The position numbers were made by a program, and so were the translations under genes. 64,000 bases of DNA, taken from the NCBI RefSeq assembly GCF_900636385.1, contig NZ_LR134269.1, positions 1,302,001 through 1,366,000 on the forward strand, written 5' to 3'. The stretch is from Staphylococcus warneri. Lineage in GTDB: Bacteria > Bacillota > Bacilli > Staphylococcales > Staphylococcaceae. Below the pieces are notes generated by a model. It saw only the letters and a program-made list of their open reading frames with translations. It searched no databases and had not been told where the DNA came from. Positions 21,401 through 33,952 of the stretch are shown here, in pieces (the first letter of the stretch is position 1; each line of letters opens with the position of its first letter).

Positions 21401-23864
21401 TAGTCAAATCAGATTCAATGTTTCTGCAACAGATAACAGCAATAATACAACCAATAGTCGTCAATCTAAACAAATTGCAATCAATATTGGCCAAATGAGT
21501 AATGATTTTTCTCCAATTGTATTACCTAATGTTCAAAAAATTAATGTAGTTAATCCTGGAGACTTAACTCGTGCTGAAGAACGAGATGTGATTAACGCTC
21601 TAAAAGCCGTTAATACTAATATCATTCCATACCTAGAAGATTCAAGTCCAATCAATATCCCATCCACAGATATGATTAGTTTTAATTATAAAGATGGATC
21701 AACAGATCGGATTTCAATCACTAATGCAATAACTTATGAACCAGTTCGAAAATCAATATATGCCGAAGGTAACAATACTAAAGAAGCAACAGTGACGATA
21801 GCTAGAGGTCAACAATTTGAATTTGGTGATTTAAAACAATACTTTGCATTAAGTAATGGCGCAGATATGCCAGAAAGTTCACTATTTACTATCACTGCAG
21901 TTAATGCATTGCCGAATTCATCACAAATATCTCAATTAGGTGTCGGTACATATACGTATCAATTAAATGCGAGTGATACTTATAGACAAGATCAAGCACC
22001 TTTAACTTTAAAATTAAAAGTTGTAGATGTGAACCAACCAACAGGTGACCAACGTGTATATCGTATTTCAACATTTAATGTAACTGATGATGAAAAAGCG
22101 CAAATAAAACAAGCATTTATAAATGCGAATAGTAGCCAACTACAATTAACTGATAGCAATATAGAGATTACAAATACGCTAAATCGATTAAATACAAGTA
22201 CGATAACTGTAAATATCACAAAAGGTAAATTACAAAAATCATTTACATCTAATGCAACGACAATGAATTTCTTAAGATGGGTGGATTTCCCCAATGACTA
22301 TTCAGTAGGTTGGACAAGTCAAACGATCCCTGGACGTCAATCAGATGGAGGCTTCCAATGGTCATCAGATCATAAATCATTAATTTATCGTTATGACGCA
22401 ACTTCTGGTAGAACCATTAATGCTAATGATGTTTTAAAACTGATTACAGCGAATACGACTATTCCAGGCCTAAGAACTAATATAAGAGGTACTGAAAAAG
22501 CATTGGCCGAAGCAGGTGGAACACCAAACTATAATCCAGTAGGTTATTCTTTAACAGCTCCTGATGCGGGCGGTCAACGTGAATTCACCTATAACGGTAA
22601 AATCATCCAAGCTTTAGATTTAGTTGAAACAAGTCGTGGCTATGGTGGTCAACCTATTACGTATTCAAATTTAAGCTCAAATAAAACTAATTCATCTCTA
22701 ACAAATGTGAATGAATCTGCCAGAAATGGTGTGCCAGCATTTACAATAGACCATGTTATTAAAAACAATACGATTACTGGTAACAATAGTCCTGTATATA
22801 GAGCACAATTATTCTTATCACCATATGGCCCACCAGCTTATTTACAAGCGATTAATAGTAATCAAGCAAACACTACTGACGTCATTAACGTGTATTTTGT
22901 ACCAAGTGATAGTGTGAATCCGACATTAACTGTTGGCAATTACAGTAATCATGTCGTGTATTCTGGTGAAACTTTCACAAACAATATTACAGCGAATGAT
23001 AATTATGCTTTAGGTAGTGTACAAGTTGCACCTAATTCTCAAATAGCAGGCACAGTTAGCAATAATAATCAAACAGTATCGTTACAAGCACCAAATGTCT
23101 CTACAAGTAGTGATAAAACGATTACATTAGTTGCGACAGATACAAGTGGAAACACGACTAATCAGTCATTTAACGTCACAGTTAAACCGTTAAAAGATAA
23201 ATACCGTGTGACAACCAATGCAACTGTTGGAAATCCAATTAGAATAGCAAATATTCGTGACAATGCAACAATTTCACAAGCAGATCAACAAAAGATTATC
23301 GATAGTATTACTACAACTAATATTGCAGGTACAAGACCATATGCCACAGCCGGTGCAAATGAAATTAGAAGTAAAGTTGTAACTGGTAATGTTGGAAGAT
23401 TAAACCAATCACCTGTAGCAACCGTTACAGTTACGTTTGCTGATGGTTCAACATCAACAGTTACCGTTCCTGTAAAACATATCCTTTACAACGTTGTAGC
23501 TAGTCCAAGATATACCATTCAAGGACAAGATTTCCCTAATGGTAAAGGTGCATCACCAAATGATTTCTTCACCTTAGAAAACGGTGATCCAGTTCCTGAT
23601 GCCACAATTACATGGCTACCAAATAATACACCAAACAAAAACAATACTCGTATTGGTGAAAGTATTACAGTTAGAGCTAATATCTTATTTGATGGTGAAA
23701 CAACACCAATTATTAAAGAATCATCATATATGGTAGTACGATCAATTCCAAAACAAGTATTTGTAACCAATAGAGTTACACCAATTCCTGGTATTGATAA
23801 TCCAAACAATCCAAAAGATTATCTTAAACCAATCATTCATGGGATAACGATACACAACAGATGA
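18459..23864 (+). CDS. ebh: Ebh fragment 1: signal peptide and N-terminal region
   Basis: An 1801-codon frame starting with GTG (AAGGAG 12 bases upstream). It has a YSIRK-type signal peptide ([12 protein letters not shown], about residues 10-37, cleavage near SHA-Q), a Ser/Thr/Gln/Asn-rich stretch to about 170, one FIVAR-like helical segment around 175-250, then a large beta-rich region with repeated Ig-like/HYR-like segments rich in T, N and S. The last 13 codons (LKPIIHG onwards) are out of the true frame: the downstream reading NHSWDND continues into fragment 2. If translated it would give a secreted, unanchored protein of about 200 kDa. Confidence 0.85.
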   Translation: MNNREKLQKFSIRKYTVGTFSTVIATLVFLGFNASHAQSEELNTTKTASQQLLHQQDEVNDDSKSNTDSSIANQLANEQTSDETITSEQPSKETVVSQTHKDPTDTQTIDNVSTDNENSIQTTDQTANSNHSNDLEQNNQSHSAEVNNVENKLTANVDNVKHQSIEQESNLTQPAQLNKDSLQAFFDANYHDYRFIDRDKVDQPTYDQVKQAFDKVNTLLGNNNPISEKSLQLAYQDLEQAVATIRTLPKRQSQTRRNHHIQERAAESRSSGSYQSAITSYYVDNPNDGSGYPEGTYIYAANKGTPFSLPNTPWKRLRAADSKGIAYVVTKRLKDGYEWTIKFNQSHQMHEHMVFWFGLPDGQTPVGPARLSIEDPDNSNIVSSLGVGAGEGQPLPFMWRTAGGIDSSRASNFVQGPRTGYTFYDEPTIHINSFKEFARAPEFQHEQDASDNARTNGEQNFALLNGEFPNQITGLDRMYAFIGKGNASYTLQFRTQGNTASRFYYAAGGRALEYRQLFSYNELYVEPLNHFTERVKDFTLVTNRTYHLGNYKNVYDLTLRRDVTKFILDSNDENSEDFATDPLSYVRTPSPLVIGFFDPNLPSKSFRHGPHIQLNDYQIYQLINNETLINASRSGNPIKLNIGFSVQDRYGNDETLMPVYLYVKPELQNNMGFFTNNDPNNRAESPESKSAGHPVFNVFQGNMGNSYTSSGNTSNYVQPLRIQLASNEDFSNNDWEITGIPSTLHIENAAGRTNNNRERNLELVGNIAPGDYSGIVRLRKREQPFEIRVKPLPPQIDTTVRELRGKGGTKPTITVSNVPADPNALVYLVATGNLAQDGTNDPASVPKNYDIIASATPTSTSNSVTFNPEDYVQNLPNTGVIRAIVYYNKKVVSNFSNAVEIQADNTPPTIGNPVDLKNKYYKGEQVNFTIDITDGANGTGIKSVNVSRLPQGWTSQFVQNANGEGGTLRITGNVSDNQPFNSQIRFNVSATDNSNNTTNSRQSKQIAINIGQMSNDFSPIVLPNVQKINVVNPGDLTRAEERDVINALKAVNTNIIPYLEDSSPINIPSTDMISFNYKDGSTDRISITNAITYEPVRKSIYAEGNNTKEATVTIARGQQFEFGDLKQYFALSNGADMPESSLFTITAVNALPNSSQISQLGVGTYTYQLNASDTYRQDQAPLTLKLKVVDVNQPTGDQRVYRISTFNVTDDEKAQIKQAFINANSSQLQLTDSNIEITNTLNRLNTSTITVNITKGKLQKSFTSNATTMNFLRWVDFPNDYSVGWTSQTIPGRQSDGGFQWSSDHKSLIYRYDATSGRTINANDVLKLITANTTIPGLRTNIRGTEKALAEAGGTPNYNPVGYSLTAPDAGGQREFTYNGKIIQALDLVETSRGYGGQPITYSNLSSNKTNSSLTNVNESARNGVPAFTIDHVIKNNTITGNNSPVYRAQLFLSPYGPPAYLQAINSNQANTTDVINVYFVPSDSVNPTLTVGNYSNHVVYSGETFTNNITANDNYALGSVQVAPNSQIAGTVSNNNQTVSLQAPNVSTSSDKTITLVATDTSGNTTNQSFNVTVKPLKDKYRVTTNATVGNPIRIANIRDNATISQADQQKIIDSITTTNIAGTRPYATAGANEIRSKVVTGNVGRLNQSPVATVTVTFADGSTSTVTVPVKHILYNVVASPRYTIQGQDFPNGKGASPNDFFTLENGDPVPDATITWLPNNTPNKNNTRIGESITVRANILFDGETTPIIKESSYMVVRSIPKQVFVTNRVTPIPGIDNPNNPKDYLKPIIHGITIHNR

Positions 23865-26800
23865 ACTTTGCATTTGTCGGTAATGGAAATACACCACCAA
23901 ACCTTAATATAGTAGGTAGTCAAACTAGATTGGTCCGTGTTACTTATGCCAACGGGCAAAGTGAAAATGTTAGATTCTTAGTAAATGTACGACCTGATGC
24001 GCCACGCATTGATAGTAATACAGTTTTATTTAAAGCAGGCTTAACTAATCAAGAAATCAAAATTAATAATGTTCTAAACCAATCACCAGTTACATTATTA
24101 AAATCCGATGGCACATCATTAGCGATTTCTCATACCAATTATGGTCCTGGACATAATGCAACTGTAGTTGTAAGTGATGCATTACCAGATGGCGAAATCA
24201 AAGCTAAAACGAGCGTAACCACTAGACATATCTCATACACTACTCAAAATAACCAAGGACAAGTTCAAGATGTAACACAAGATATTACAGTAGATTCATT
24301 TGAAAGTGATCCTGTACGTGTAACACCACAATTGCATGCAATTCCAGACGGCGCTCATTTCATAAAAGATGATACGCAAAATGACTTTAGTAGTGCCGCA
24401 CGTTATATCGATCAATTACCTCAAGGCGCTACAGCTGTATGGCAAGACAATGCTGATAATTGGAAGAATAATGTAGGTAACTTTACTAAAACAGCAGTTG
24501 TTACATTACCGAACGGACAAGGTACAAGAAATGTAGATATTCCAGTCAAAATTTACCCAGTGGCACGTGCTAAAGCACCAACACGCGAAGTACAAGGCGG
24601 TCAACTATCTCAAGGTACTGACGCATTACATTATGTAACATTTGATCCTAATACCAATACAAATGGCATTACTGCAGATTGGGCAAATCAAGCACAACCA
24701 AGTACGAGTCAACCTGGTGTTCAAAATTTAACAATTAATGTGACATATCCTGGAATAACAACACCTGTACAAGTTCCTGTTAGTTTAAATGTATATCAAT
24801 TTGATTTCAGTCCTAATGAATATACAACAACGATAGGTACTACTTTTGCCCGTGGTATTGAGGCATCTCAATATCAACACATTGTGAATAATAATGGTTT
24901 ACCAACTGAAGGATTTACATATCATTGGAATCAAGCAACCACTGGTACTAATGGTGAAAGTTGGGAAGCATTAAATAAACCAAATTCTGCTCAAGTATTA
25001 AATGCAAAATATGATGTGTTATATAACGGTCAACCTTTCGCAACGTCCCAACCTGCACGTTTTATAATTAGAAATGTACAACCTTCTGTACCTCAAATTT
25101 CTGAATCCAAGCAAGGTGTTATTACAATAGCACCAGGTGCAAACCAATCTATTAATACTCGTACAGGTAATGTCGATACGTACGCAGATCGTTTGGTTAT
25201 TAAACATAACGGCCAAGTCATTACAACATTTATACGTAATAATAGTAATAGCCCATGGACAAAAGAAACCTCTGCACAAAGCGTGAACGGTGTAGTAGGT
25301 ACAGAAAATGGTATCACTATCGCGGCAGGGACATTCAGTCCATCAGACAATATTCAAGTCATTGCAACACAAGGTAATGGAGAATTAATAAGCGACGAAC
25401 AACCTAGTCAAATGTTTACAGTTGTAGCACCTCAACCTAATCAAGCTACATCTCACATTTGGGAAAATGGACAAGTAGAAATCGCACCAAATAATTTACC
25501 AAATAACCTTGTTAACCCAACAACAGCGGTAGAGATTACTTACATCGAACAAGTAAGTAACACTAGTGAACAGACAAAAACATTACAAGTTGTTCAAGGT
25601 CCTAATGGACAATGGTCAATTGCTGACAAACCAAGTTATGTCACAGTAGATAGTGCAACTGATAAAGTAACTTTCAATGCAAATACAATCAAACCTAATA
25701 GTGATGTCACTACAATTGCAAAAGCAGGTTCGGGTAATGCAGAAAGTACAAACACAAATACTTATAATATACCTAATGCACATACTGTCACTATTAATCA
25801 AATTGTGAAAGATTATGGTTCTAACGTCACACCTGAGGATATTAATAATGCAGTACAAGTTATCAACAAACAAAATGCAACAATTAAACAAGGTACTCCA
25901 TTACCTGTTAATCTTGCAGGTGGTAGTACAACAACCATACCAGTTGTCATAACGTATGATGATGGTAGCACAGAACAAATTACTGAAACGATTTTTACTA
26001 AGTCAGACAAACGTGATTTAATTTCAGCGGTAAATCACTTAGATGATCCAATCAGTACTGATGGTAAAACACCAGCAAGTATCACGCAGTTTAATAATGC
26101 GATGACAAATGCTCAAAGTGAAATCAATACTGCCATTACTCAAGCAGACCAAGTCATTCAAGATCAATTCGCTTCACCTGAACAAGTGACACAAGCATTA
26201 AACACTGTTCAAGCTGCTCAAGCAAAAATTGATCAAGCCAAAGCATTACTTCAAAATAAAGCTGACAATCATGAATTAGTTCAAGCTAAAAATGACTTGC
26301 AAGCATCTATAGATCAACAACCATCATTAGATGGTATGACACAACAAAGTATTGATAATTACAATGCGAAACGACAAGCTGCTCAATCTGAAATCACAAA
26401 AGCACAACAAGTCATTGATAATGGTGATGCCACAGCACAACAAATTGCAGAACAAAAACAAAATGTAGATAAAGCATTAACAGCATTAAATCAAGCCAAA
26501 TCGGATTTAACTGCAGATACAAGTGCTTTACAACAAGCAGTTCAGCAACTTGATAGAACTGGTACAACAACAGGAATGAGACCAGCTAGTATCACAGCTT
26601 ATAACCAAGCGATGCAAGCTCTTAATCCTGATTTAACTCAAGCACGTCAAAAAGCCGATGCAATTATTAACAAGCCAATTCGAACTGTTCAAGAAGTTCA
26701 AGATGCTTTAAGACAAGTTGACCAAGTGAATGAACGTATTACACAAGCGATTAATCAGTTGCAACCTTTAGCAAATAATAGCGAACTTAAAACGGCGAAG

Positions 26801-29800
26801 GCCAAACTTGATGATGAGATTAACCAAACAGTATCAACAGATGGCATGACAACCGAGTCTATTAATGCATACCAACAAGCGAAACAAGCTGCACAAGCTG
26901 AATCTGAAGCAGCACAACAAGTCATTAATAATGGCGATGCAACAGAACAAGATATCGCAAACGAAAAAGCAAAAGTAGAAGATAAATACAATGCATTGAA
27001 ACAAGCGATTGCAAACTTAACACCTGATGTTTCACCATTAGAAAGAGCTAAAGCTGATCTAGAAAATGATATCAATCAAACAACAAGCACAACAGGTATG
27101 ACTGATCAATCAGTAGCCAACTATAATGAAAAATTAAACGCTGCAAAACAACAATTACAAGAGATTAATCAAATCCTACAATCTCATCCTAACGTAGCTA
27201 CAATCAGAGATTATGTTGCACATGCAAATGATGCTAAATCAGTTCTAGATACAGCTCGTAACGGATTAACAGTAGATAAAACACCTTTAGAAAATGCGAA
27301 AAATGCGTTACAACAAAGTATTAATCAAGTTACTGATACAACAGGTATGACACAAGATTCGATTAATACTTACCAAGCAAAATTAAATGCCGCTAAAGAA
27401 AAACTGAGCGCAATTAATCAAGTCTTAAATAGCAATCCAACCGTGGATCAAATCAATACAAATACAACAGCAGCAAATGATGCTAAAGCTGAATTAGACG
27501 ACGCACGTTCAAACTTAACGCCAGACCAAGCACCATTACAACAGGCAAAAGTTGAACTTCAAGAAGCGATAAATCAAGCACAAGGTACTGATACAACAGG
27601 TATGACGCAAGATTCAATTAATGCTCTTAATGACAAATTAAATGCGGCTAAAGAAAAGATAAAAGAAATTGATCACGTCTTAAATAACCACCCAACTGTC
27701 GCTCTAATCAATGACAGTGTGAATCAAGCAACTACTACCAAAGAAGCTTTAAATGAGGCACGTCAAAACCTAGTACCTGATAAAGCACCATTAGAAGCTG
27801 CGAAAAATGCGTTACAACAAAGTATTAATCAACCTACAAATACGACAGGCATGACGCAATCATCTATTGATGCTTATAATGAAAAACTTGAACAAGCGAA
27901 AGCAAAACTTGCATCTATAACTCAAGTACTTAATGGTTCACCAAGTGTTGGAGACATCAATTCAAATAAGAATGAAGCAAACATTGCGAAAGATGCATTA
28001 AATCAAGCACGTCAACAATTAACAGTTGATAAAGCACCATTACAACAAGCCAAAATGGAACTTGAACAAAGTATCAATCAACCAACAGATACAAATGGCA
28101 TGACTCAAGAATCAGTTGCGAATTATAACAGCAAAGTAAATGCAGCACGTGAAAAACTTCGTGAAATAGAACAAGTTTTAAATGGTAATCCAACCGTTGA
28201 TGATATTAATAACAACACAAGTGCAACAAATAATGTAACTAATGCGTTAAACCAAGCACGTCAACAATTAACAGTAGATAAGGCGCCATTAGAAGCTGCA
28301 AAAGACGCATTACAACAAAGTATTAATACTGCAGATAACACTGATACAAATGGCATGACTCAAGATTCTATTAATACATTTAATGACAAATTAAATGCGG
28401 CTAAAGAGAAACTTGAAGCTATCAAACAAGTACTTAATGGTAATCCAACTGTTCAAGACATTAATACAAATGTAGCTCAAGCAAATACCGTTAAATCTGA
28501 TTTAGATCAAGCTCAAGCTCATTTAACACCTGATAAAGCACCATTAGAAGCTGCGAAAAATAGTTTAGAAGCAAGTATTAATCAACCAACTGATACTGAT
28601 GGTATGACATCCGCTTCATTAGAGGCTTATCATCAAGAGTTAGGTAAAGCGAGACAAACATTAAATGAATTAAATCAACTTATTGCTGGTCAGCCAACTG
28701 TAGCTGAAATTAAAGCTAAAGTAGCACAAGCACAAACAAATGAAGCGAATTTAAATCATGCACGTTCTAATCTAACTTTAGATCGTCAACCAACATTGAC
28801 TTCATTACAAAATGCAACAAGTTTAAATGATGCTCAACGTAATCGTTTAGAAGAACAAATTAATGCTGCACCAAATCATGCGGCACTTGTAGCATTACAA
28901 AATGATATTAATCAATTAAATCATGCAATGACTAAATTAAGAGATAGCATTGCTGATAATGATCAACTTAAGACAGGTATTAACTATATAGATGCAACAC
29001 CATCTATCAAATCAAGTTATGATAATGCCGTTGATGATGCAAAAGGTACTATTGATAGCCAAACACAACCAATCATGGATCCAACGACAATCAATCAACA
29101 AGCTGAAAATGTTAAATCAAGCCAAGCTGCATTAGATGGACAACAAAATTTACAACGTGCTAAAGATGAAGCAACCGCAATAATTGTAGGAGCTAGTGAT
29201 TTAAATCAAGCACAAAAAAATGCATTAATTCAACAAGTTTCAAAAGCACAAAATGTTCAACAAGCTAATGATATTAAGCAAAATGCAGACGATTTAAATA
29301 ATGCGATGACAGCATTAAAACAAGGTATCGCTAATCACGATCAACTTATTCAAAGTGATAACTACGTCAATGCGAACCCTGAATTAAAAACGGCTTATAA
29401 CAATAAATATGATCAAGCTAAAGCTATCGTTGAAGGTACAGGTCAAAGTCCTATACTTACACCAAATGAAGTCAATCATGCATTAAAACAAGTCACGTTT
29501 ACAGAGCAAGCATTAAACGGTAATACCAACCTTAATAATGCAAAACAACAAGCGCTTACCGCTCTTGGTCAGTTAACACATTTAAATCAAGCGCAACGTC
29601 AAGCATTAGAAACACAAATCAATGACGCGCATCAAATTGATACAGTAAATAATGCTAAAGAACTTGCTAATAATATTGATGGCGCTATGGCAAATTTACA
29701 ACAATCGATTGCGAATAAAGAGGATGTTAAACAAGGCGAGGATTATATAGATGCAGAGCAGCAAAAACAATTAAATTATAATGATGCTGTAACAAATGCA

Positions 29801-32800
29801 GAAACTATCATTAATGAAACATCACAACCAACACTTGATGTGAATACAATTAATCAAGCGACTAATAACGTTACCCAAACAAAAGATGCTTTAGATGGAG
29901 AAGAAAGACTTGACCAAGCTAAAACGACAGCAACTACAGCATTGGATGGCTTAACTCATTTAAATCAGGCTCAAAAAGCTAATTTGACTGACAATATCAA
30001 TCATGCTAATCGTATTGCTGATATCGAACAGTTAACACAAACTGCTAACGATTTAAATCAAGCGATGTCTGACTTACAAAATGGTATCAATAATGAGAAT
30101 ACCGTACTAAATAGTCAAAATTATCAAGACGCTTCACCAGACAATAAAGCGAATTACACAACTGCAGTACAAGCGGCTAAAGACATTCTTAACCAAGCAG
30201 GTCCAAATAAAAATAAAGCGCAAGTAGAAGAAGCTTTAAGACAAGTTCAAAATGCCGAACAAGCATTAAATGGTACTCAGAATTTAGATCAAGCTAAACA
30301 AAACGCTAAACAACAATTAAATTCACTTACATCATTAACAGATGCTCAAAAAGCACAATTAACGCAAGACATTGATAATGGTCAAACAGTTAGTGACGTT
30401 CAAGGTATTCAAAACAATGCCGACACATTAAATCAAGCAATGGACACATTAAGACAAAGTATAGCTGACCAAACAACTGTTAAAGATAATGAAGATTACC
30501 ATGATGCATCTCCAGATCAACAACAAGCATATAATGCAGCAGTAACAGATGCTGAAAATATCATTAATACAGCAACTAATCCTGAAATGAATCCGGATGC
30601 AATCAATAACAAGGCTCAACAAGTTATTTCAGCCAAAACTAAATTAAATGGTGATGAAAACTTAGAAGCTGCTAAGCAAGATGCAAAACAATATTTAGAT
30701 ACATTAGGTCAAATTACAGATCAACAAAAAGCGAATTTATTAAATCAAATCAAACAATCGCCTCATATAAGTGACGTTAATCAAGTAAAACAAGCAGCTA
30801 ATGATTTAAATCAAGCAATGCAACAATTACAAGCTGAAGTGAATCAAGCGCCACAAGTTAAAACAACTGAGAATTATACTGATGCCGATCAACCTAAACA
30901 ATCTGATTATGATCAAAGTGTAACAACTGCTGAAGCTATATTAGATCAAGCAAATGGTCCTAATACATCTCAAGACAAAGTAGAAGAAGCTTTACAACGA
31001 ATTGTCGCAGCTAAAAAAGCATTAAATGGTGATCAAAAATTAAATGATACGAAAGCAAGTGCACAACAATATTTAGGTACGTTAACACATTTAACTGATG
31101 CGCAACGACAGGCTTTTGAAGCAAATGTAAATCAAGCAAATCATATTGCTGATGTAAATCAAATTAAACAAGAAGCTCAATCGTTAGATGATGCAATGGA
31201 ACAATTAAATACATTAGTGAACAATCAACCATCAGTACAAGCAACTCAAAACTACTTAGACGCTGATCAATCAAAACAATCTGATTATGATATGTATTTA
31301 GTTACTGCACAAGGCATTGTTAACCAACAATCAGGTCCTAATACTCCGATGAATGAAGTTCAAAACCTTATTAATCAAATCAATCAGGCACAACAAGCAT
31401 TAAACGGAGAACGTAACCTTGAAGATGCTAAACGTAACGCAATGAATACTATAAGTAACAGTGCTGATTTAAATGATGCTCAAAAAGACGCTTTAAAAGC
31501 GCAAGTATCTAACGGTAAGCGTGTTGCAGATGTAAAAGCAATTGAACAATTAGCTACTGAAATAAACAACAATATGACTAGCTTAAAAGAAGCTATTGCT
31601 GATAAAAATGATACTTTAACAAGCGGCAATTACATCAATGCAAGTGGTGATAAACAACAAGCCTACACAAATCAAGTTGATAATGCAGAAGCCATCATTA
31701 ATGGTACGCAAGGTGCAGTCTTAATTCCAAGTGAAATTTCAAATGCTACATCACAAGTTAACGCTGCTAAACAAGACTTAAATGGTGATGAAAACTTACG
31801 TGAAGCAAAACAAAACGCAACAACAGCTATCGATGGATTAACTTCTCTCAATGATGCTCAAAGAGACCAGTTAAAACAACAAATCGCACTAGCACAAACT
31901 TTACCTGATATAAATACTACTCAAAATAAAGCAACAGTACTCAATGACGCAATGCATAAATTAAGAGACAGTATTGCTAATGCATCTAATATTAAAACGA
32001 GTCAAAATTATACAGACGCTAATCAAAATTTACAAGATGCATACAATAGTCAAGTTGATAATGCCAATGGAATCGTTAACCCAATAGCATCACCTACAAT
32101 GGATCCTGATGCAATTACACAAGCTGCATCTCAAGTGACTACTGCTGAAAAAGCACTAAATGGTACAGAAAACTTAAGACATGCACAACAAGATGCCTTA
32201 ACACATTTAGATAGCTTAAGTCATTTAACTGATGCTCAAAAAGCAGATCTCACACAACAAATTAATCAAGCAACTCATGTGAGTGATGTAACAGCTACGC
32301 AAAACAGTGCGAATGATCTTAACACTGCGATGGACCAATTGAACCAAGCTATCGCAAACCAACAAGCAATTAAGCAATCAGTGAACTATACAGATGCTAA
32401 CAATAATCTCAAAGAAAATTATTCAAATGCTGTTAAGGAAGCACAACAAATATTAGACAAGACAAATGGTCCTAACACATCACAAACTGATGTAGTAGCA
32501 GCAATGCAAAAAGTTCAAACTGCAGAACAAGCTTTAAATGGTAACCAAAATGTTGAACATGCGAAGACTCAAGCACTAGCTGATTTAGAACACTTAACAT
32601 CATTAAATAATGCTCAAAAAGAAGCATTAACACAACAAATTAATGATGCAACAACAGTCGCAGATGTGAATCAACAAAGCGACAATGCTACAGAACTAAA
32701 CACAGCAATGAGTCAATTACAAGATGGTATTGCTAACAAACAACAAATATTAGATAGTCAAAACTATACCGATGCCGAACCATCAAAACAACAAGCTTAT

Positions 32801-33952
32801 AATCAAGCCATTTCAAATGGGGAACAACTTTTAGATAAAGAACACGGTCAAAATCTAGACAAAGATGCTGTTGCACAAGCTTTAGCACAAGTAACATCTA
32901 CAAAAGATGCTCTAGATGGTACTCAGATTTTAGAACAAGCAAAAACGAATGCTACTAATGCGATTAATGATCTACAAAACTTAACAAATATACAAAAGGA
33001 TGAGTTAAAACGTCAAATTCAACAAGCTCAAAATGTAGCAAATGTTGATAACGTTAAAACACAATCTCAAACACTCGATCAAGCAATGCAAGTATTACGT
33101 CAAAGCATTCAAGATAACCCATCAATTAAAACAGGGCAAAATTATTTAGATGCATCAAATAGCAATCAAAATGACTACAATACGGCTATTGATCAAGCAA
33201 ATGCGATTATCGATGCTACAAGTCAACCTAACATGAGTGCTACTGAAATTAATCAAGCTGCAACTAAAGTAAATGAAACAAAAGCAGCATTAAATGGTGA
33301 ACAAAACTTAATTCAAGCTAAAGAAGCTGCGAAACATGATATTGGTCAAATGAATCATTTAAATCAAAATCAAATCAATACTTTGAATGATCAAGTACAA
33401 CAAGCTAATGATATTGCAGCTGTCAACGCACTTAAAGATTCAGCTACATCATTAAATACAGTAATGGGTCAACTTAAAGACACAATTGCTAATCATAACG
33501 ATGTTCAACAAAGTGTGAATTACACTGATGCTGATACTGATAAACAGCAAGCTTATGATAATGCAGTTTCCCAAGCCGAGGCTATTACAGATCCAACTAA
33601 TGGTACGAATGCCACACAATCTCAAGTTGAAGCAGCCATTGCAAAAGTAAAAGCTGCGCAACAAGACCTTAATGGTAATCGTAAAGTAGAAGAAGCTAAA
33701 GCTGCAGCTAAGCAAGCATTAAGTACGTATGCAAATTTAAATCATGCTCAAGTTAATACAGCTACTCAACATATCAATGATGCACAAACATTAGAAGCTG
33801 TCACTCAAGCACAACAAGAGGCAAATACGCTTAATAATGCAATGGGTCAACTTCAACAAGGTATAGCATATCATCAAGATGTTGAACAAAGCGTGGATTA
33901 TACTGATGCTGATACTGATAAACAACAGGCATACACAGATACTGTTACTTAA
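23861..33952 (+). CDS. ebh: Ebh fragment 2: Ig-like end, FIVAR repeats and first GA-FIVAR modules
   Basis: A 3363-codon frame beginning at an internal ATG and lacking its own ribosome-binding site or signal peptide, so it is probably not translated alone. Residues 1-700 continue the beta-rich region of fragment 1. From about 720 to 1640 there are helical FIVAR-like modules of roughly 80 residues (TxGMTxxSIxxYNxKL pattern). After about 1640 come 126-residue GA-FIVAR modules that bind matrix proteins. The frame ends at a TAA in the middle of the 14th such module; the protein sequence carries on unchanged in the same frame (AQSILDKDHG) after it. Confidence 0.85.
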   Translation: MNFAFVGNGNTPPNLNIVGSQTRLVRVTYANGQSENVRFLVNVRPDAPRIDSNTVLFKAGLTNQEIKINNVLNQSPVTLLKSDGTSLAISHTNYGPGHNATVVVSDALPDGEIKAKTSVTTRHISYTTQNNQGQVQDVTQDITVDSFESDPVRVTPQLHAIPDGAHFIKDDTQNDFSSAARYIDQLPQGATAVWQDNADNWKNNVGNFTKTAVVTLPNGQGTRNVDIPVKIYPVARAKAPTREVQGGQLSQGTDALHYVTFDPNTNTNGITADWANQAQPSTSQPGVQNLTINVTYPGITTPVQVPVSLNVYQFDFSPNEYTTTIGTTFARGIEASQYQHIVNNNGLPTEGFTYHWNQATTGTNGESWEALNKPNSAQVLNAKYDVLYNGQPFATSQPARFIIRNVQPSVPQISESKQGVITIAPGANQSINTRTGNVDTYADRLVIKHNGQVITTFIRNNSNSPWTKETSAQSVNGVVGTENGITIAAGTFSPSDNIQVIATQGNGELISDEQPSQMFTVVAPQPNQATSHIWENGQVEIAPNNLPNNLVNPTTAVEITYIEQVSNTSEQTKTLQVVQGPNGQWSIADKPSYVTVDSATDKVTFNANTIKPNSDVTTIAKAGSGNAESTNTNTYNIPNAHTVTINQIVKDYGSNVTPEDINNAVQVINKQNATIKQGTPLPVNLAGGSTTTIPVVITYDDGSTEQITETIFTKSDKRDLISAVNHLDDPISTDGKTPASITQFNNAMTNAQSEINTAITQADQVIQDQFASPEQVTQALNTVQAAQAKIDQAKALLQNKADNHELVQAKNDLQASIDQQPSLDGMTQQSIDNYNAKRQAAQSEITKAQQVIDNGDATAQQIAEQKQNVDKALTALNQAKSDLTADTSALQQAVQQLDRTGTTTGMRPASITAYNQAMQALNPDLTQARQKADAIINKPIRTVQEVQDALRQVDQVNERITQAINQLQPLANNSELKTAKAKLDDEINQTVSTDGMTTESINAYQQAKQAAQAESEAAQQVINNGDATEQDIANEKAKVEDKYNALKQAIANLTPDVSPLERAKADLENDINQTTSTTGMTDQSVANYNEKLNAAKQQLQEINQILQSHPNVATIRDYVAHANDAKSVLDTARNGLTVDKTPLENAKNALQQSINQVTDTTGMTQDSINTYQAKLNAAKEKLSAINQVLNSNPTVDQINTNTTAANDAKAELDDARSNLTPDQAPLQQAKVELQEAINQAQGTDTTGMTQDSINALNDKLNAAKEKIKEIDHVLNNHPTVALINDSVNQATTTKEALNEARQNLVPDKAPLEAAKNALQQSINQPTNTTGMTQSSIDAYNEKLEQAKAKLASITQVLNGSPSVGDINSNKNEANIAKDALNQARQQLTVDKAPLQQAKMELEQSINQPTDTNGMTQESVANYNSKVNAAREKLREIEQVLNGNPTVDDINNNTSATNNVTNALNQARQQLTVDKAPLEAAKDALQQSINTADNTDTNGMTQDSINTFNDKLNAAKEKLEAIKQVLNGNPTVQDINTNVAQANTVKSDLDQAQAHLTPDKAPLEAAKNSLEASINQPTDTDGMTSASLEAYHQELGKARQTLNELNQLIAGQPTVAEIKAKVAQAQTNEANLNHARSNLTLDRQPTLTSLQNATSLNDAQRNRLEEQINAAPNHAALVALQNDINQLNHAMTKLRDSIADNDQLKTGINYIDATPSIKSSYDNAVDDAKGTIDSQTQPIMDPTTINQQAENVKSSQAALDGQQNLQRAKDEATAIIVGASDLNQAQKNALIQQVSKAQNVQQANDIKQNADDLNNAMTALKQGIANHDQLIQSDNYVNANPELKTAYNNKYDQAKAIVEGTGQSPILTPNEVNHALKQVTFTEQALNGNTNLNNAKQQALTALGQLTHLNQAQRQALETQINDAHQIDTVNNAKELANNIDGAMANLQQSIANKEDVKQGEDYIDAEQQKQLNYNDAVTNAETIINETSQPTLDVNTINQATNNVTQTKDALDGEERLDQAKTTATTALDGLTHLNQAQKANLTDNINHANRIADIEQLTQTANDLNQAMSDLQNGINNENTVLNSQNYQDASPDNKANYTTAVQAAKDILNQAGPNKNKAQVEEALRQVQNAEQALNGTQNLDQAKQNAKQQLNSLTSLTDAQKAQLTQDIDNGQTVSDVQGIQNNADTLNQAMDTLRQSIADQTTVKDNEDYHDASPDQQQAYNAAVTDAENIINTATNPEMNPDAINNKAQQVISAKTKLNGDENLEAAKQDAKQYLDTLGQITDQQKANLLNQIKQSPHISDVNQVKQAANDLNQAMQQLQAEVNQAPQVKTTENYTDADQPKQSDYDQSVTTAEAILDQANGPNTSQDKVEEALQRIVAAKKALNGDQKLNDTKASAQQYLGTLTHLTDAQRQAFEANVNQANHIADVNQIKQEAQSLDDAMEQLNTLVNNQPSVQATQNYLDADQSKQSDYDMYLVTAQGIVNQQSGPNTPMNEVQNLINQINQAQQALNGERNLEDAKRNAMNTISNSADLNDAQKDALKAQVSNGKRVADVKAIEQLATEINNNMTSLKEAIADKNDTLTSGNYINASGDKQQAYTNQVDNAEAIINGTQGAVLIPSEISNATSQVNAAKQDLNGDENLREAKQNATTAIDGLTSLNDAQRDQLKQQIALAQTLPDINTTQNKATVLNDAMHKLRDSIANASNIKTSQNYTDANQNLQDAYNSQVDNANGIVNPIASPTMDPDAITQAASQVTTAEKALNGTENLRHAQQDALTHLDSLSHLTDAQKADLTQQINQATHVSDVTATQNSANDLNTAMDQLNQAIANQQAIKQSVNYTDANNNLKENYSNAVKEAQQILDKTNGPNTSQTDVVAAMQKVQTAEQALNGNQNVEHAKTQALADLEHLTSLNNAQKEALTQQINDATTVADVNQQSDNATELNTAMSQLQDGIANKQQILDSQNYTDAEPSKQQAYNQAISNGEQLLDKEHGQNLDKDAVAQALAQVTSTKDALDGTQILEQAKTNATNAINDLQNLTNIQKDELKRQIQQAQNVANVDNVKTQSQTLDQAMQVLRQSIQDNPSIKTGQNYLDASNSNQNDYNTAIDQANAIIDATSQPNMSATEINQAATKVNETKAALNGEQNLIQAKEAAKHDIGQMNHLNQNQINTLNDQVQQANDIAAVNALKDSATSLNTVMGQLKDTIANHNDVQQSVNYTDADTDKQQAYDNAVSQAEAITDPTNGTNATQSQVEAAIAKVKAAQQDLNGNRKVEEAKAAAKQALSTYANLNHAQVNTATQHINDAQTLEAVTQAQQEANTLNNAMGQLQQGIAYHQDVEQSVDYTDADTDKQQAYTDTVT
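26020..28790 (+). repeat. ebh: Tandem FIVAR-like coding repeats in ebh
   Basis: About eleven tandem modules of about 80-84 codons, each with a GMTQxSIxxYNxKLxxAK core and a [12 protein letters not shown] core. Adjacent copies share long nucleotide identity, for example around 28010-28060 and 28250-28300 (the same CAACAATTAACAGT stretch). Confidence 0.85.

Noticed and set aside
23820-23864. Programmed -1 frameshifting joining the first two ebh fragments
   Set aside because: The required shift is -1, but there is no slippery heptamer in the right phase (zero-frame codons CTT AAA CCA) and no strong downstream hairpin or pseudoknot that I can see. A base loss is simpler.
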